From Planctomycetaceae bacterium (lineage in GTDB: Bacteria; Planctomycetota; Phycisphaerae; UBA1845; UTPLA1), in the NCBI GenBank assembly GCA_006969385.1, contig CP030884.1, forward strand, positions 1,612,001 to 1,676,000: a DNA stretch of 64,000 nucleotides, given 5' to 3'. This document shows positions 9,693 through 18,317 of the stretch, one piece after another. How positions within the stretch are numbered: position 1 is the stretch's first letter; every line of letters begins with the position of its first letter. The translations under genes were made by a program, and so were the position numbers. The notes under the pieces were generated by a model that saw only the letters and a program-made list of their open reading frames with translations, was not told where the DNA came from and ran no database searches.

Positions 9693-10999
9693 ATGTTTGA
9701 GAAATGGTTGCGCGTCACGCTCGTGGTCGCACTTAGTTTGACGGTTGCCGGTTTGGCGGTCGTCAACGCCGACGAGCCGAAGAAAGATGAAATGACTGAA
9801 GTCAAAGCCGACGAGAAGAAGGCCGATGACAAAAAGGCTGACGAGAAGAAAGCCGAAGCCGAAAAGAAGCCGGTAACGGCGGCGGAAAAGATGGAAGCCG
9901 CCCGCAAGGCCGCCATCAAGTCGCGCGATCGCATTCGCAGCACCAATCAGAACAAGAGCGCCGGCAAGGGCGTGCGTCGCGGCCCGCAGATCCCGAGCCG
10001 ACCGTTACGCTCCAGCCCGGTCAAACGCCGGCCATCAAGTTCGATACGCCGATTTACGATTTCGGTAAGGTCAAGGGCGGCACCGATGTCGTGCACGACT
10101 TTTTCTTCACCAACGTCGGCAACGGCCCGCTCGAAATTTTGCAGGTCAAGCCGGGTTGCGGTTGCACCAAAGCCGGCGAGCACGATCGTATCGTGAAGCC
10201 GGGCGAAACGGGCAAGATTCCGATTCGCATGAACACGAAAAAGGGTGGCGGCAAAGTCACCAAGCCCGTCACTGTGTACACCAACATTCCCGGCGCGCAG
10301 TCGCAAGTGCGCTTGCAGATCACCGGCGAATTGTGGCAGCCGTTTGACACGTCGCCGCGCAACGCCGCCTTCGGTCGTCTCACGCCGGACAAGGTCGAAG
10401 AAGGCATGGTTCGCAAGCTCACGTTGACGAACAACCTCGACGACAAGATGACGCCCGGCAAGGTCACGTCCACCAGCGAGAACTTCACGGCTGAAATCAA
10501 GCCCATCGTTGAAGGTAAGCAGTACGAAATCACCGTCACGTTGGTGCCGCCGCTTTCCAAGGGCAACAACACCGGCATCATCAAAATCGAATCGGGCATT
10601 GAAGGTCAGGAAGATGTCGAGATTCGCGCCTATGCGTTCCTCACATCGCCCATCGACGTGTCGCCCGCCGAGTTGGTATTGACGGATACCCGCCCGTCGG
10701 AGCTGACGCGCAAGTTCTACATCAACAACAACGGCAAGGACGAGTTGGAAATCACCAACCTCAAGAGCAGCAACGAAAAGTTGAAGTTGGAAATCAGCGA
10801 CCTGCGCGGAAACAAGAAGATCTACCAGTTGGTCGTTACGATTCCACAGGATTACGTCGCACCCGCACAGGGCGATACGATCAGCTTCAACACCAACAAC
10901 GAAAGCATGAAGGAAGTGAAGATTCCCGTGAAGACACGGGCGGTCAATCGCTCTGCACCGCGGGCCACGTTCACGCCGCCGGCTGCCAAAGAAGAGTAG
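9693..10999 (+). CDS. DUF1573 exported protein, interrupted by an apparent -1 frameshift
   Basis: A perfect AAGGAG site precedes ATG 9693, which encodes a signal peptide (MFEKWLRVTLVVALSLTVAG) and a Lys/Asp/Glu/Ala-rich linker. The DUF1573 part (FDTPIYDFGKVKGGT, VKPGCGCTKAGEH, later beta-sandwich repeats ending PPAAKEE) is in the next frame and stops at 10999. The two frames must join between the frame-2 stop at 9875 and about 9990, most naturally in the GC run near 9978-9990 where ADPEPTVTLQPGQT takes over from GKGVRRGP. A single missing base would explain it. The original frame terminates at 10196. It is either a sequencing error, a recent pseudogene or recoding; no classical slippery heptamer is evident at the join. 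Confidence 0.75.
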
Positions 11000-11034
11000 C
11001 CGCACAGGTTCCTTAAGCCGAGTTTGCTTATTCG

Positions 11035-11068
11035 ACCGCCGATTCGCATGCGAATCGGCGGTTTCTTT
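11035..11068 (+). terminator. Rho-independent terminator after the DUF1573 gene
   Basis: A perfect 28-base palindrome, built on ACCGCCGATTCGC and its complement, is followed by TTTCTTT. It lies 35 bases after the DUF1573 stop and touches the stop of the convergent ATP-grasp gene, so it may serve both strands. Confidence 0.75.
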
Positions 11069-11798
11069 ATGCGCGGCTCGTTGCATGCAGCAGCACATCG
11101 AGTACCGCGTGCGGATCGCAGCCATAAATGCCCGAACTCCATGCCGCATTGGCTTCTACGATTGCCCAGCTACCATCGGAAAGCTGGCCAACGTCAATCA
11201 CGAATGCGGCTGGGCAATCAATACGCGTATCGCGCGACACGGTTTCTGCCAGCGCCGTCGCGGCGGCACGTTCTTTATCGGATGCGGCATAGTCATTATC
11301 GCTGGCCGGTTGTCCGGTGCGCCAATATGGCGAGATGGTTCGCACATTTCCGTTCAGCACGAAGCAGCGGAATTCCACTTTCCAATTCGCCGGTTCCGAC
11401 AGAATCACCGGCGCATGGTCCTCGAGAAATTCGGGTAACAACGCACCATTGGTATACACCTGCGCGGCGAACGATTTATCGTTGGGCGGCTTAATGAACG
11501 TGGGCTCGGTCAAACGCCGCGCGGCGCCGACGGTCGAGAATTCGATGTGACGTCGCACATACTCGTGCGGCAATGTCGCCAGCCAATCCTCGGGCACGGT
11601 AACGAGCGATAGATTCAACGATTCCGCGACGGTCGGTGCGTAAAGCGATTCGATATACAAGACGATCGGGTCTTCGCAATCGAGTTCGGGAATGCGCAGA
11701 CCTTTGACCCGTTCGACGTTCCAGCCGCGCTGTATGGCGGCGCGCCAGAGCGCTTGATTGTCTTCCGTGTGCCGAGATGAGAGAAGAAGCGTCGCCAT
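11067..11798 (-). CDS. ATP-grasp domain protein (DUF4343-like)
   Basis: 243 residues. The C-terminal half has features of an ATP-grasp fold: FIKPPNDKSFAAQVY (lysine strand), PVILSEPANWKVEFRCFVLN (hinge and metal region), CPAAFVIDVGQLSDGSWAIV followed by EANAAWSSGIYGCDP (catalytic Glu/Asn strand). The family joins a carboxylate to an amine or similar acceptor at the cost of ATP; the substrate is unknown. The start is ATG 11798 (MATLLLSSRHTEDN); upstream in-frame codons add a Cys-rich stretch that looks non-coding. It is a single gene, with no partner apparent. Confidence 0.72.
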   Translation of the reverse strand: MATLLLSSRHTEDNQALWRAAIQRGWNVERVKGLRIPELDCEDPIVLYIESLYAPTVAESLNLSLVTVPEDWLATLPHEYVRRHIEFSTVGAARRLTEPTFIKPPNDKSFAAQVYTNGALLPEFLEDHAPVILSEPANWKVEFRCFVLNGNVRTISPYWRTGQPASDNDYAASDKERAAATALAETVSRDTRIDCPAAFVIDVGQLSDGSWAIVEANAAWSSGIYGCDPHAVLDVLLHATSRA

Positions 11799-11892
11799 AC
11801 AAATACATGCATCCGCCCGACATGTTACGTCCGACGGATGCATGGCTAAAGCAACCCTGTGCGCGGGCGTTCAAAACTTGCGATGCGCGGTC

Positions 11893-12015
11893 TTACGTCA
11901 GCCCACCCGAAGCAATCGCGACGATGATGTCAGCGAGAATATTAATCGGCGCGACAATCAGCGCTTCCAGAAAGCTATTGACCAACGCAAACAAAAGATC
12001 CGAAAGAAAAGTCAT
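11893..12015 (-). CDS. 40-residue hydrophobic micro-protein
   Basis: Minus-strand ATG 12015 lies six bases after a full GAGGAG ribosome-binding site and opens a 40-codon frame ending in TAA at 11893. The protein begins MTFLSDLLFALVNSF and continues into LIVAPINILADIIVAIAS, so most of it would form one membrane helix or amphipathic hairpin. It lies 33 bases after the outer-membrane barrel gene on the same strand, so co-transcription is likely. No family recognised. An ATG immediately after the ribosome-binding site (12021) is too close to be used. Confidence 0.55.
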   Translation of the reverse strand: MTFLSDLLFALVNSFLEALIVAPINILADIIVAIASGGLT

Positions 12016-12048
12016 CACCATCTCCTCATGGTCGAAGTATCGTTGGGG

Positions 12049-12987
12049 CTAATACCGAATCGAGAAGCCCGCGCCGGCAAACAAATCATCCGCCTCTTCA
12101 TTGAGACCGTGACCCACGCGGATATCGAATTGCAAATCTTTGGTTACCACGTACGTGAAGCCGCCGTTGATGAAGTGCGCATCCGAGTCGGCATTGCCAG
12201 TCGGGTAAAACCCGAAATACTCGAGATATGCACCGACATCGTCAGTGATGCTGTACGCAAAGGTTAACGACGCCGAGGTTTCAAAGAAACGACCATCCGC
12301 GTCGGTGGGTACCGCGAAATTGAGATTACCCGCCAGCGAGGAGCGCTCGTCCAAGTCGTACGCCCACAACAACCCGAGAAACGGATCGACATCGCCCGTA
12401 CTCAATCCCTGATTGCCCGTCGGCACATCGATCTTGGCGATGATACCGAAATCCGGCTGCCAGCCATCCTGATCCAACAGGTGAAATTTAAACCCCAGCC
12501 CCAAATCGTTGACACCCGTAACGCGATTGGTCACGTTGACGGTGCGACCGTTATCGTTGCGTTCGCTGAAGAGTTCTTCATTGAACGACCAGCCGGCCCA
12601 TTCGACACGCAGTTCCACATCTTCGACGATACCGACGCGTAACAAGATTTCGGGAAAGGTGTGGTCTTTTGCACGCCGGTCGCCTTCGCGGTCGTACGTA
12701 AAGGTGTAACCGCTTTCCAGTTGCAGATGACCGGCAGGAATCGTGAGCGTGCTCTCGGTAAAATCCGGCCGATCGGTCACCAGCGGCTCATCCATCGGAT
12801 CGGGTTCGGAGCCGTTTGGCTGCTCCAACGACAACGGGGCGGGTTGCGTCGTCGCCGGGTCGTCAAATGCCAATGAAAGCGCGGGGCAAAAGCCTATGGC
12901 CCATATGGCGGCACCATAAATCGCCGGCCGCGCGCAAGGAAGTCTACGACGTATTCGATTACGGTCGCGTGTGTTTGAAATCGACAT
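12049..12987 (-). CDS. Outer-membrane beta-barrel protein (transporter/meta-pathway porin-like)
   Basis: 312 residues. The N-terminus is long and basic before the hydrophobic core (PAIYGAAIWAIGFCPALSLA), giving a signal peptide, then a Pro/Asp-rich linker. The rest is alternating short beta strands. The segment LVTDRPDFTESTLTIPAGHL followed by QLESGYTFTYD is typical of the PF13557-like putative outer-membrane transporter group. The last strand ends in FAGAGFSIRY, with a terminal aromatic suited to BAM recognition. Substrate unknown. The micro-ORF at 11893-12015 follows closely. The 290 bases upstream (12988-13277) hold no gene that I can support. Confidence 0.75.
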   Translation of the reverse strand: MSISNTRDRNRIRRRLPCARPAIYGAAIWAIGFCPALSLAFDDPATTQPAPLSLEQPNGSEPDPMDEPLVTDRPDFTESTLTIPAGHLQLESGYTFTYDREGDRRAKDHTFPEILLRVGIVEDVELRVEWAGWSFNEELFSERNDNGRTVNVTNRVTGVNDLGLGFKFHLLDQDGWQPDFGIIAKIDVPTGNQGLSTGDVDPFLGLLWAYDLDERSSLAGNLNFAVPTDADGRFFETSASLTFAYSITDDVGAYLEYFGFYPTGNADSDAHFINGGFTYVVTKDLQFDIRVGHGLNEEADDLFAGAGFSIRY

Positions 12988-13277
12988 GACGGCGAATAAT
13001 ATATTAGGCTTACAATATTAGCAAGTGCTAAATCAAAAATTATTCGGTGCCAAGATTGCCAAATATCGCCGCGAGGTGAAAGCATCGCTCGGTGCCGCAA
13101 TCGGCATCCGCGCGTGCTCGCGGCGCGGCTAATGCACGGTCAACATGCGATTTGGTGTGGGTTAAGTATTTGCCCCTGTCTCGCATGGAGAGGATCGAGT
13201 CTGAGCCTCGGCGCAAAAAGACGGCATGCATGTTCCTAACGCATTCATTAAAGACATCGCTTTTGCGCCATCACGGC

Positions 13278-14081
13278 CTAGCGTCGTCGCCGTCGAAGCG
13301 CACCTACACCCACCAAGCCCAGCAACAGCGCCGTCGCCGGTTCGGGGATCGCCACCGCCTCGATCACCATCAGCGGCCAGCGGGATTGAAACGGATCGGG
13401 ATTGTCGAAGATGTTGTCTTCCGAGTTGAACGTGTACCCGATCGTGCCATCCGCCGGCGTCAGTCGCAGCGTCACATCATTGCCGCCCGATTCGACATCG
13501 TTCAAAAACGAGGCGTCAAGACCGAGCGAGTATAAACGACGACCGGTTTGGTAAAGGCTGGAGAAAACACCCAACGATTGATCGACGTTGCCATCGAGCA
13601 ATGTTTGGCCGCGCGCCCAATCCAACTCGTTGCCCGTTGCGGTACTGGGCGCGTTGGCCGTACCGAATCCTTCCGACCAATCGTCGTTGCCGATCCAGGT
13701 CACTTCAAAATTCCCTGCACCGCGCGTGAGGTTGGGCGAGTTCGGAAACGCCTGTTCGCGCAGCGACAGTTGAATCGATTGAATCACCCAATTGCCGACG
13801 CCATAGTCGCTATCGAATTGCGCGATCGCCGCCGTCGTGTCGTAACGTAGCCAGCTATCGGCAGCGCCGAGCATATCGCCGTTCTCGTTGGTCGCCATCG
13901 AACCCGACACGTGCAACGCGCCGGCCGTTCCGTGCGTATCGTTGGGGGCGAGCTGCCGCGTGTACGTATCTTCCGTCGAAATCAACACCGACACGCTACT
14001 GGCGGGCCCGGCGAAGGAAGTCGCCGTCAAGGTGAGAGAAAACAGCAAAGCAAGAGCGAACGAGATTCGGTGGCGGAGCAT
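13278..14081 (-). CDS. PEP-CTERM sorting-domain exported protein
   Basis: 267 residues. ATG 14081 opens a signal peptide (MLRHRISFALALLFSLTLTA, cleavage near SFA-GP). The body is beta-rich (FEVTWIGNDDWSEGFGTANA, VTLRLTPADGTIGYTF), resembling DNRLRE-type or carbohydrate-binding sandwiches. The C-terminus AIPEPATALLLGLVGVGALR plus an Arg cluster is a textbook PEP-CTERM tail: PEP, hydrophobic helix, basic stop. The family is processed by an exosortase at the cell envelope and often linked to extracellular polysaccharide. No exosortase is visible here; the CAAX-protease-like gene at 18649 is the only related gene. Confidence 0.88.
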   Translation of the reverse strand: MLRHRISFALALLFSLTLTATSFAGPASSVSVLISTEDTYTRQLAPNDTHGTAGALHVSGSMATNENGDMLGAADSWLRYDTTAAIAQFDSDYGVGNWVIQSIQLSLREQAFPNSPNLTRGAGNFEVTWIGNDDWSEGFGTANAPSTATGNELDWARGQTLLDGNVDQSLGVFSSLYQTGRRLYSLGLDASFLNDVESGGNDVTLRLTPADGTIGYTFNSEDNIFDNPDPFQSRWPLMVIEAVAIPEPATALLLGLVGVGALRRRRR

Positions 14082-14388
14082 AACGAGCTTCTTTCGTAAA
14101 TGTTGTTTGCATGCGGCGCACTCGACGACACGGCGTGGCCGTTTCGCGATGGCCGGTAAGGCACGGGCTGAACATAGGCGATCGAACGGTGCCAATCGCC
14201 TGCATCGTCGGGTTCCCCGTGGTGTGAACTACCGTGGATTCTATCCGGCAAACCGACTGCAATTCAATAAGGGGTGCGGTGCAGGATGACGATCCTTGGT
14301 TCTGCTCGCGGGCAATTTCCGGACGGTGAGATTCGAGGATAAAAGTGCATCGAAACGCTGACGTGCATGGGGCTGGAGAATGGCAACT
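14082..14388. other. Intergenic stretch, no gene supported
   Basis: About 300 bases between the PEP-CTERM gene start and the tRNA-Leu promoter. It should contain the promoter of the PEP-CTERM gene on the minus strand. Open frames crossing it have no ribosome-binding site or family resemblance. Confidence 0.5.
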
Positions 14389-14416
14389 TTGCGAGGTCGC
14401 AAGCTTGTCGTATATT
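14389..14416 (+). promoter_or_regulatory. Probable sigma-70 promoter of tRNA-Leu
   Basis: TTGCGA at 14389-14394 and TATATT at 14411-14416 are separated by 16 bases. The -10 box ends 13 bases before the tRNA, which fits initiation just upstream of the mature 5' end. Confidence 0.5.
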
Positions 14417-14429
14417 AGCGGGTCTTAGA

Positions 14430-14513
14430 GCCGAAGTGGCGGAATTGGCAGACGCGTCGGATTCAAAATCCGATTCTCGCAAGGGAGTGAGGGTTCGAGT
14501 CCCTCCTTCGGCA
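14430..14513 (+). tRNA. tRNA-Leu (anticodon CAA)
   Basis: 84 bases. The acceptor stem GCCGAAG pairs with CTTCGGC, with discriminator A. The anticodon stem TCGGA/TCCGA holds loop TTCAAAA with CAA in positions 34-36. The long variable arm (TCTCGCAAGGGAGT) marks a class II tRNA. The T-loop is GTTCGAGTC. The 3' CCA is not encoded. Confidence 0.95.
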
Positions 14514-14592
14514 ATCCCACCCTCATATCCAATTGAATTTCCACCGGCAACGCTTGCGTTTGCACGATTTAAAGGTCGACCGCGATCGACGT

Positions 14593-14675
14593 TACACCGG
14601 TTACAAACCAGTGCCACAGCGCCGCGTGCCCCTGCCACAGCGCGGGTGCCCCTGCCCCTCTGGGGCTGGGGGACT
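14593..14675. repeat. Intergenic palindromic repeats (two families side by side)
   Basis: 14593-14621 has ACCGGTTACAAACCAGTGCC, a worn copy of the ACCGGTTTGCAACCGGT palindrome also found at 19503, 45076 and 57220. 14644-14675 has GGTGCCCCTGCCCCTCTGGG plus GCTGGGGGACT, whose reverse complement recurs at 27251 and 45812. Confidence 0.7.
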
Positions 14676-14688
14676 AACACCGCCCACA

Positions 14689-16014
14689 TCACGAGTGCGG
14701 TGCCAGATTCGTCGCCACATCCGTCGCATACGCTTTCAATGCCGGCACCACGCCGATTAACCCTCCAAGCGCCACCATCCCCGGCACGGCCCACGCCATC
14801 ACCGGGTGATAATTCCAAACACCAATCGCCACGCCCGTCTGATCGCGAATCACCTGCGCCGCGACAGAGAGGATCACGCCGTATAGTGCAAACCCGCCGA
14901 CGGCACCGAGCAATCCGATCAACGCCGATTCACCCACAATCGACGCGAACACAATCAGCCGCCGCGCGCCGAGCGCGCGCAAAATGGCAAACTCGCGTCG
15001 CCGTTCGTTGATGGTGTTGTAAATCGATGCCAATATCGCCGCCGCCGAGACCAGCACGACCAGATACGCGACCAACTCCAACACGCGCGCGATCCAACCA
15101 ATCTTGTTAAACAAATCCCCCATCACGGCGGCGATGGGCCAGGCCAATGTCGCTTCTTTGCCATTGCGATTGATCGTCGCATCGAGCCGCGCGCCGGCCA
15201 TCGGGTGCTTGAAGCGAAGCATCACCGCGCTGACTTCCTTGTGTTCGTCGGGAATCGGCACACCGGGCTTAGGCGTATAGGTGCGCCCCTCACCGCGCAA
15301 TACGTGGCCTTCCATGCGAAAGATGCCGTCGATCGGTATCCAAATCACGCGATCGTTGGCGCTGTTGGTCGGCTTGGTGATGCCGACGACCGTGTATTCG
15401 TCTTCGTGATGGTGGTGATCGTGTTCGTTATGCGTGACGCCGTGGCTCGGGTTGAAGTGCGACCCCACCCGCAGGCCGGTACGCTGCGCCACCAGCGAAC
15501 CGATGACGGCTTCTTTGCGCTGCGCATCGAACCCGCGACCGCCATCGTAGAATTCGAGTTGTTGCGTGCCGTCGAAGCGATACTTCGTAAACAGGTCGGT
15601 CGTCGTGCCGACGATGCGATAACCTTGATAGTTATCACCGACGGCATAGGGAATGGCGAGTTCGACTTGCGGGTCCAGCTTCAACCGTTGATACACGCTC
15701 CACGGCAAGTTGCCGGGCGAGGTTTCCAGATGAAACACGGCGTTTAGTACGAGTTGCAACTTGCTACCGCGCGCCCCGAGTACCGCATCGTAGCCGACGT
15801 CACCGCCGGTAAAGGCGCGATTGGCTTGTTCCTGTATCACAAACACGCTCATTACGAGGCCGACGGCCAGCGCCGTCGCCAGCACTGTGATCGATGTTGA
15901 AAACGCATGTCGCCGCAGGCTGCGCAGAATGATCGTGACGATCGCGCCGAGACCGAGGCGACCGCGTGCGGGTGGTGAGTGGGCGTCGGTGATAGTCGCG
16001 GGTTTGGCGCTCAT
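14689..16014 (-). CDS. ABC transporter permease, FtsX/LolE-like, with His-rich periplasmic loop
   Basis: 441 residues. There is one transmembrane helix near residues 38-62, a large extracytoplasmic domain (about 65-310), then three C-terminal helices containing the FtsX-type coupling region (NTINERRREFAILRALGARR). This is the MacB_PCD plus FtsX layout used for moving lipids, lipoproteins or peptides out of the inner membrane, not for solute uptake. Residues about 186-206 hold eight histidines with several acids (HNEHDHHHHEDE), suggesting a metal-binding loop. Its ATG overlaps the stop of the ATPase gene (ATGA at 16011-16014), so the two are coupled. The substrate cannot be told. Confidence 0.88.
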   Translation of the reverse strand: MSAKPATITDAHSPPARGRLGLGAIVTIILRSLRRHAFSTSITVLATALAVGLVMSVFVIQEQANRAFTGGDVGYDAVLGARGSKLQLVLNAVFHLETSPGNLPWSVYQRLKLDPQVELAIPYAVGDNYQGYRIVGTTTDLFTKYRFDGTQQLEFYDGGRGFDAQRKEAVIGSLVAQRTGLRVGSHFNPSHGVTHNEHDHHHHEDEYTVVGITKPTNSANDRVIWIPIDGIFRMEGHVLRGEGRTYTPKPGVPIPDEHKEVSAVMLRFKHPMAGARLDATINRNGKEATLAWPIAAVMGDLFNKIGWIARVLELVAYLVVLVSAAAILASIYNTINERRREFAILRALGARRLIVFASIVGESALIGLLGAVGGFALYGVILSVAAQVIRDQTGVAIGVWNYHPVMAWAVPGMVALGGLIGVVPALKAYATDVATNLAPHS

Positions 16015-16727
16015 AAGGCTGCCGCCCGCGTTGGCGATTGTGCGTCTCGCATATCGCTATCGAACGCCCGATTCAGTTCGTGAAAATCGACGACGTCATC
16101 GAATTGGTTCAGCACATCGGTCGCATGACTTACCAGTAGGAGCGCCGCACCGTTCTTGGTGCACAACTCACGGATGATGGCCAGCGCTTCGCCCGCGCGA
16201 CGCATATCGAGATTGCCCGTAGGTTCATCGGCAAGCACCAGCCGCGGATGATTCGCCAGCGCCCGCGCCACCGCCACGCGTTGTTGTTGTCCCACAGATA
16301 GCTGCTGCGGTCGATACTGCATGCGCTCGGATAGGCCCACGTCAACGAGCAGTTGCTTGGCAAACGCGCGATCCACACCGCGCCCGAATGACATGGCAAG
16401 CTCAACGTTTTGTAACGCCGTATAGCCTTGCAAAAGGTTAAACGTTTGGAAAATGTAACCGATGTTGGCGGCGCGCAGAGCGTCGCGCTGGGCTTCGCCC
16501 ATCCGTGCGATATCGGCACCGTCGAGCACGATCGAACCGTCATCGGGCTTGAGGATACCGGCGATTAGGTTGAGGAATGTGGTCTTGCCCGAACCGCTTT
16601 CACCGCGCAAGGCAAGGTGTTGTTGGGCACCCAGCGCGAATTGCTCAACGTCGACGACTGTCGCGCGCCCGCCGTCGGGCGTGCGATAGCTTTTGCGCAA
16701 GTTGTTGATGGTGAGCAGGGGCATCAC
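16011..16727 (-). CDS. ABC transporter ATP-binding protein, LolD/MacB type
   Basis: 238 residues; the cytosolic ATPase partner of the downstream permease. Walker A is GESGSGKTT (about residues 42-50), the Q-loop is in YIFQTFNLL, the ABC signature is LSVGQQQRVAVARAL (Val in place of the more usual Gly), Walker B is LVLADEPTGNLD, and the switch His is in LLLVSHATD. All ATPase elements are therefore present. It is the first gene of a two-gene operon, with ATGA coupling to the permease. Confidence 0.92.
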   Translation of the reverse strand: MMPLLTINNLRKSYRTPDGGRATVVDVEQFALGAQQHLALRGESGSGKTTFLNLIAGILKPDDGSIVLDGADIARMGEAQRDALRAANIGYIFQTFNLLQGYTALQNVELAMSFGRGVDRAFAKQLLVDVGLSERMQYRPQQLSVGQQQRVAVARALANHPRLVLADEPTGNLDMRRAGEALAIIRELCTKNGAALLLVSHATDVLNQFDDVVDFHELNRAFDSDMRDAQSPTRAAAL

Positions 16728-16788
16728 ATGATCATCTTACGACAACGCGTGCGATGATTCGAGCCGTGCAGTTGTCGTCGAGCATCAA

Positions 16789-16898
16789 TCGTAGGGTCCG
16801 CATTGCGGACCATCCATTCGAGACGATGGTCAATTTGGGTGCGTATTAATTGTTCGAGTATCAACTCAAGAATTGGTCCGCAATGCGGACCCTACGAA
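16789..16898. repeat. 110-base element bounded by inverted GTAGGGTCCGC hairpins (copy 1)
   Basis: The left arm GTAGGGTCCGCATTGCGGAC, then CAT, is itself a hairpin (GGTCCGC-ATT-GCGGACC). The right arm is the inverted copy, TTGGTCCGCAATGCGGACCC, then TACGA. The interior of about 60 bases is AT-richer and not coding. The same bounds recur at 45160-45298 and 45861-46000. Confidence 0.85.
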
Positions 16899-16934
16899 TA
16901 AGATTAATGATTTGGTACGCGATGCGGATCGGTG

Positions 16935-18317
16935 CTACTTCTTCACCGCCACCAAGCCCTTTTGCGTGCGAATATAGATCACGCCATCACAAATCGCAGG
17001 TGTGGCCATGCATACGTCGCCCGCGGTGCTTTCGGCGAGTTGCTCGAACTCGGGCCCGGCCTTGATCGTGAAGATCGAGCCTTCTTCGCTGGTGTAATAA
17101 AGCTTACCATCGCCCGCGACGGCCGAGGCGGTAAAGCCCGTGCGACCACCGGCGAGGCGCTGCTTGTACATCTGCTTGCCGGTCTTGGCTTCCCAGCAGG
17201 TCAGCACGCCATTATCTCGACAACTGTATAAATAATCGCCGTAAACGAGCGGCGTTTGCATGTACGCTCCGCCCGCCATTTCGGCCCACGCCATGTCTTC
17301 GTGAATCTTCGCGCCGCCATTGATCGGCGATAGGTCGCCCTTGGCATCGAGCTTCACGGCGTACATCGGTGCAAACATACCGTGCGCGTTGGTGATATAC
17401 GTCAACCCATGCGCGACGATGGGCGTGGGCACGGGGATATCGCCACCCACGCCGATCTTCCATAGCGACTTGCCGGTTTCAAACTCATACGCGCCGGCGT
17501 GTTTGTAGCCGTTAACGATGATGATGGGCTTGCCGTTGCAGTCTGCGACCGTCGGCGACGACCAGGTCGGCACTTCATCGCGCGGCGTGCGCCAAATTTC
17601 TTTGCCGGTCTTGATATCGAGGCACGCGAGAAAGCTGTCTTTTTGCACGTCGCAAACGATGATGACCTTGCCGTCGTGAATGACGGGCGAACTGCCAAAA
17701 CCCCACTGCGCCGACGGCACCATGTAGAAACCCGAATCGAGCGTGCCGAAGTTCTTCGACCACAGTTTTTTGCCGTCCATATCGAAACAGTGCAGGCCCT
17801 CGCTGCCGAAGAACGCCAGCACATGCTTACCATCCGTCGCGGGCGTACAGTTGGCGTGGCTGGCTTTGGTGTGGCGTTGAATGGCGGGCTTGCCGCTGTG
17901 GCAGGTTTTATCCCAACGCGTTTTGCCGTCGGCCGCGCTTAGGCACAGCAACTTCCACTCGTATTCGGTATCACCGTCGCTGGCGGGTTGAATTTGACCG
18001 TAGAGACCGACCTTAACGTCGTCAGTGCTGCCGTCGCGCCGCACGGCCGTGGTGAGAAAAATTTGATCGCCCCAAATCACCGGCGAAGAGAAGCCGAGGC
18101 CGGGCGTGTCAATTTTCCACGCGATGTTCTTGCCGGCGGCGACGTCGAAGTCGGCGGGCAGGGGGTTACCGTCGGAAATGCCGGAGGCTTGCGATCCGCG
18201 AAATTGGGGCCAATTGGGCGGCGAGTTGTCTTTCGTTGGTCCGGCGGCGAGGGCGGTATGAGTGAGTGACGTGATGACCGCGATAATTGCAAGTGCGAGC
18301 GTCGAGCGATTGGGCAT
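16935..18317 (-). CDS. Secreted PQQ-binding-like beta-propeller protein
   Basis: 460 residues. AGGAGG precedes ATG 18317, and a signal peptide follows (MPNRSTLALAIIAVITSLTH, cleavage near ALA-AG). After WPQFRGSQASGIS, the usual opening of planctomycete propellers of this class, there are seven or eight blades with repeated GK-x-W motifs (ADGKTRWDKTC, MDGKKLWSKNF, KTGKEIWRTPRDE, ETGKSLWKIG, KTGKQMYKQR). No catalytic residues of quinoprotein dehydrogenases are recognised. A structural or binding role in the periplasm is as likely as enzymatic activity. Monocistronic. Confidence 0.9.
   Translation of the reverse strand: MPNRSTLALAIIAVITSLTHTALAAGPTKDNSPPNWPQFRGSQASGISDGNPLPADFDVAAGKNIAWKIDTPGLGFSSPVIWGDQIFLTTAVRRDGSTDDVKVGLYGQIQPASDGDTEYEWKLLCLSAADGKTRWDKTCHSGKPAIQRHTKASHANCTPATDGKHVLAFFGSEGLHCFDMDGKKLWSKNFGTLDSGFYMVPSAQWGFGSSPVIHDGKVIIVCDVQKDSFLACLDIKTGKEIWRTPRDEVPTWSSPTVADCNGKPIIIVNGYKHAGAYEFETGKSLWKIGVGGDIPVPTPIVAHGLTYITNAHGMFAPMYAVKLDAKGDLSPINGGAKIHEDMAWAEMAGGAYMQTPLVYGDYLYSCRDNGVLTCWEAKTGKQMYKQRLAGGRTGFTASAVAGDGKLYYTSEEGSIFTIKAGPEFEQLAESTAGDVCMATPAICDGVIYIRTQKGLVAVKK

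Noticed and set aside
9826-9845. Programmed -1 frameshift at the CAAAAAG site in the DUF1573 linker
   Set aside because: A stop codon in the target frame at 9875 lies between this site and the DUF1573 domain, so slippage here would terminate.
11067-11494. Plus-strand frames opposite the ATP-grasp gene
   Set aside because: They lack ribosome-binding sites and the minus-strand frame encodes recognisable ATP-grasp strands.
16789-16898. Insertion sequence
   Set aside because: Too short, no transposase frame and no evident target-site duplication; recorded only as a paired-hairpin repeat.
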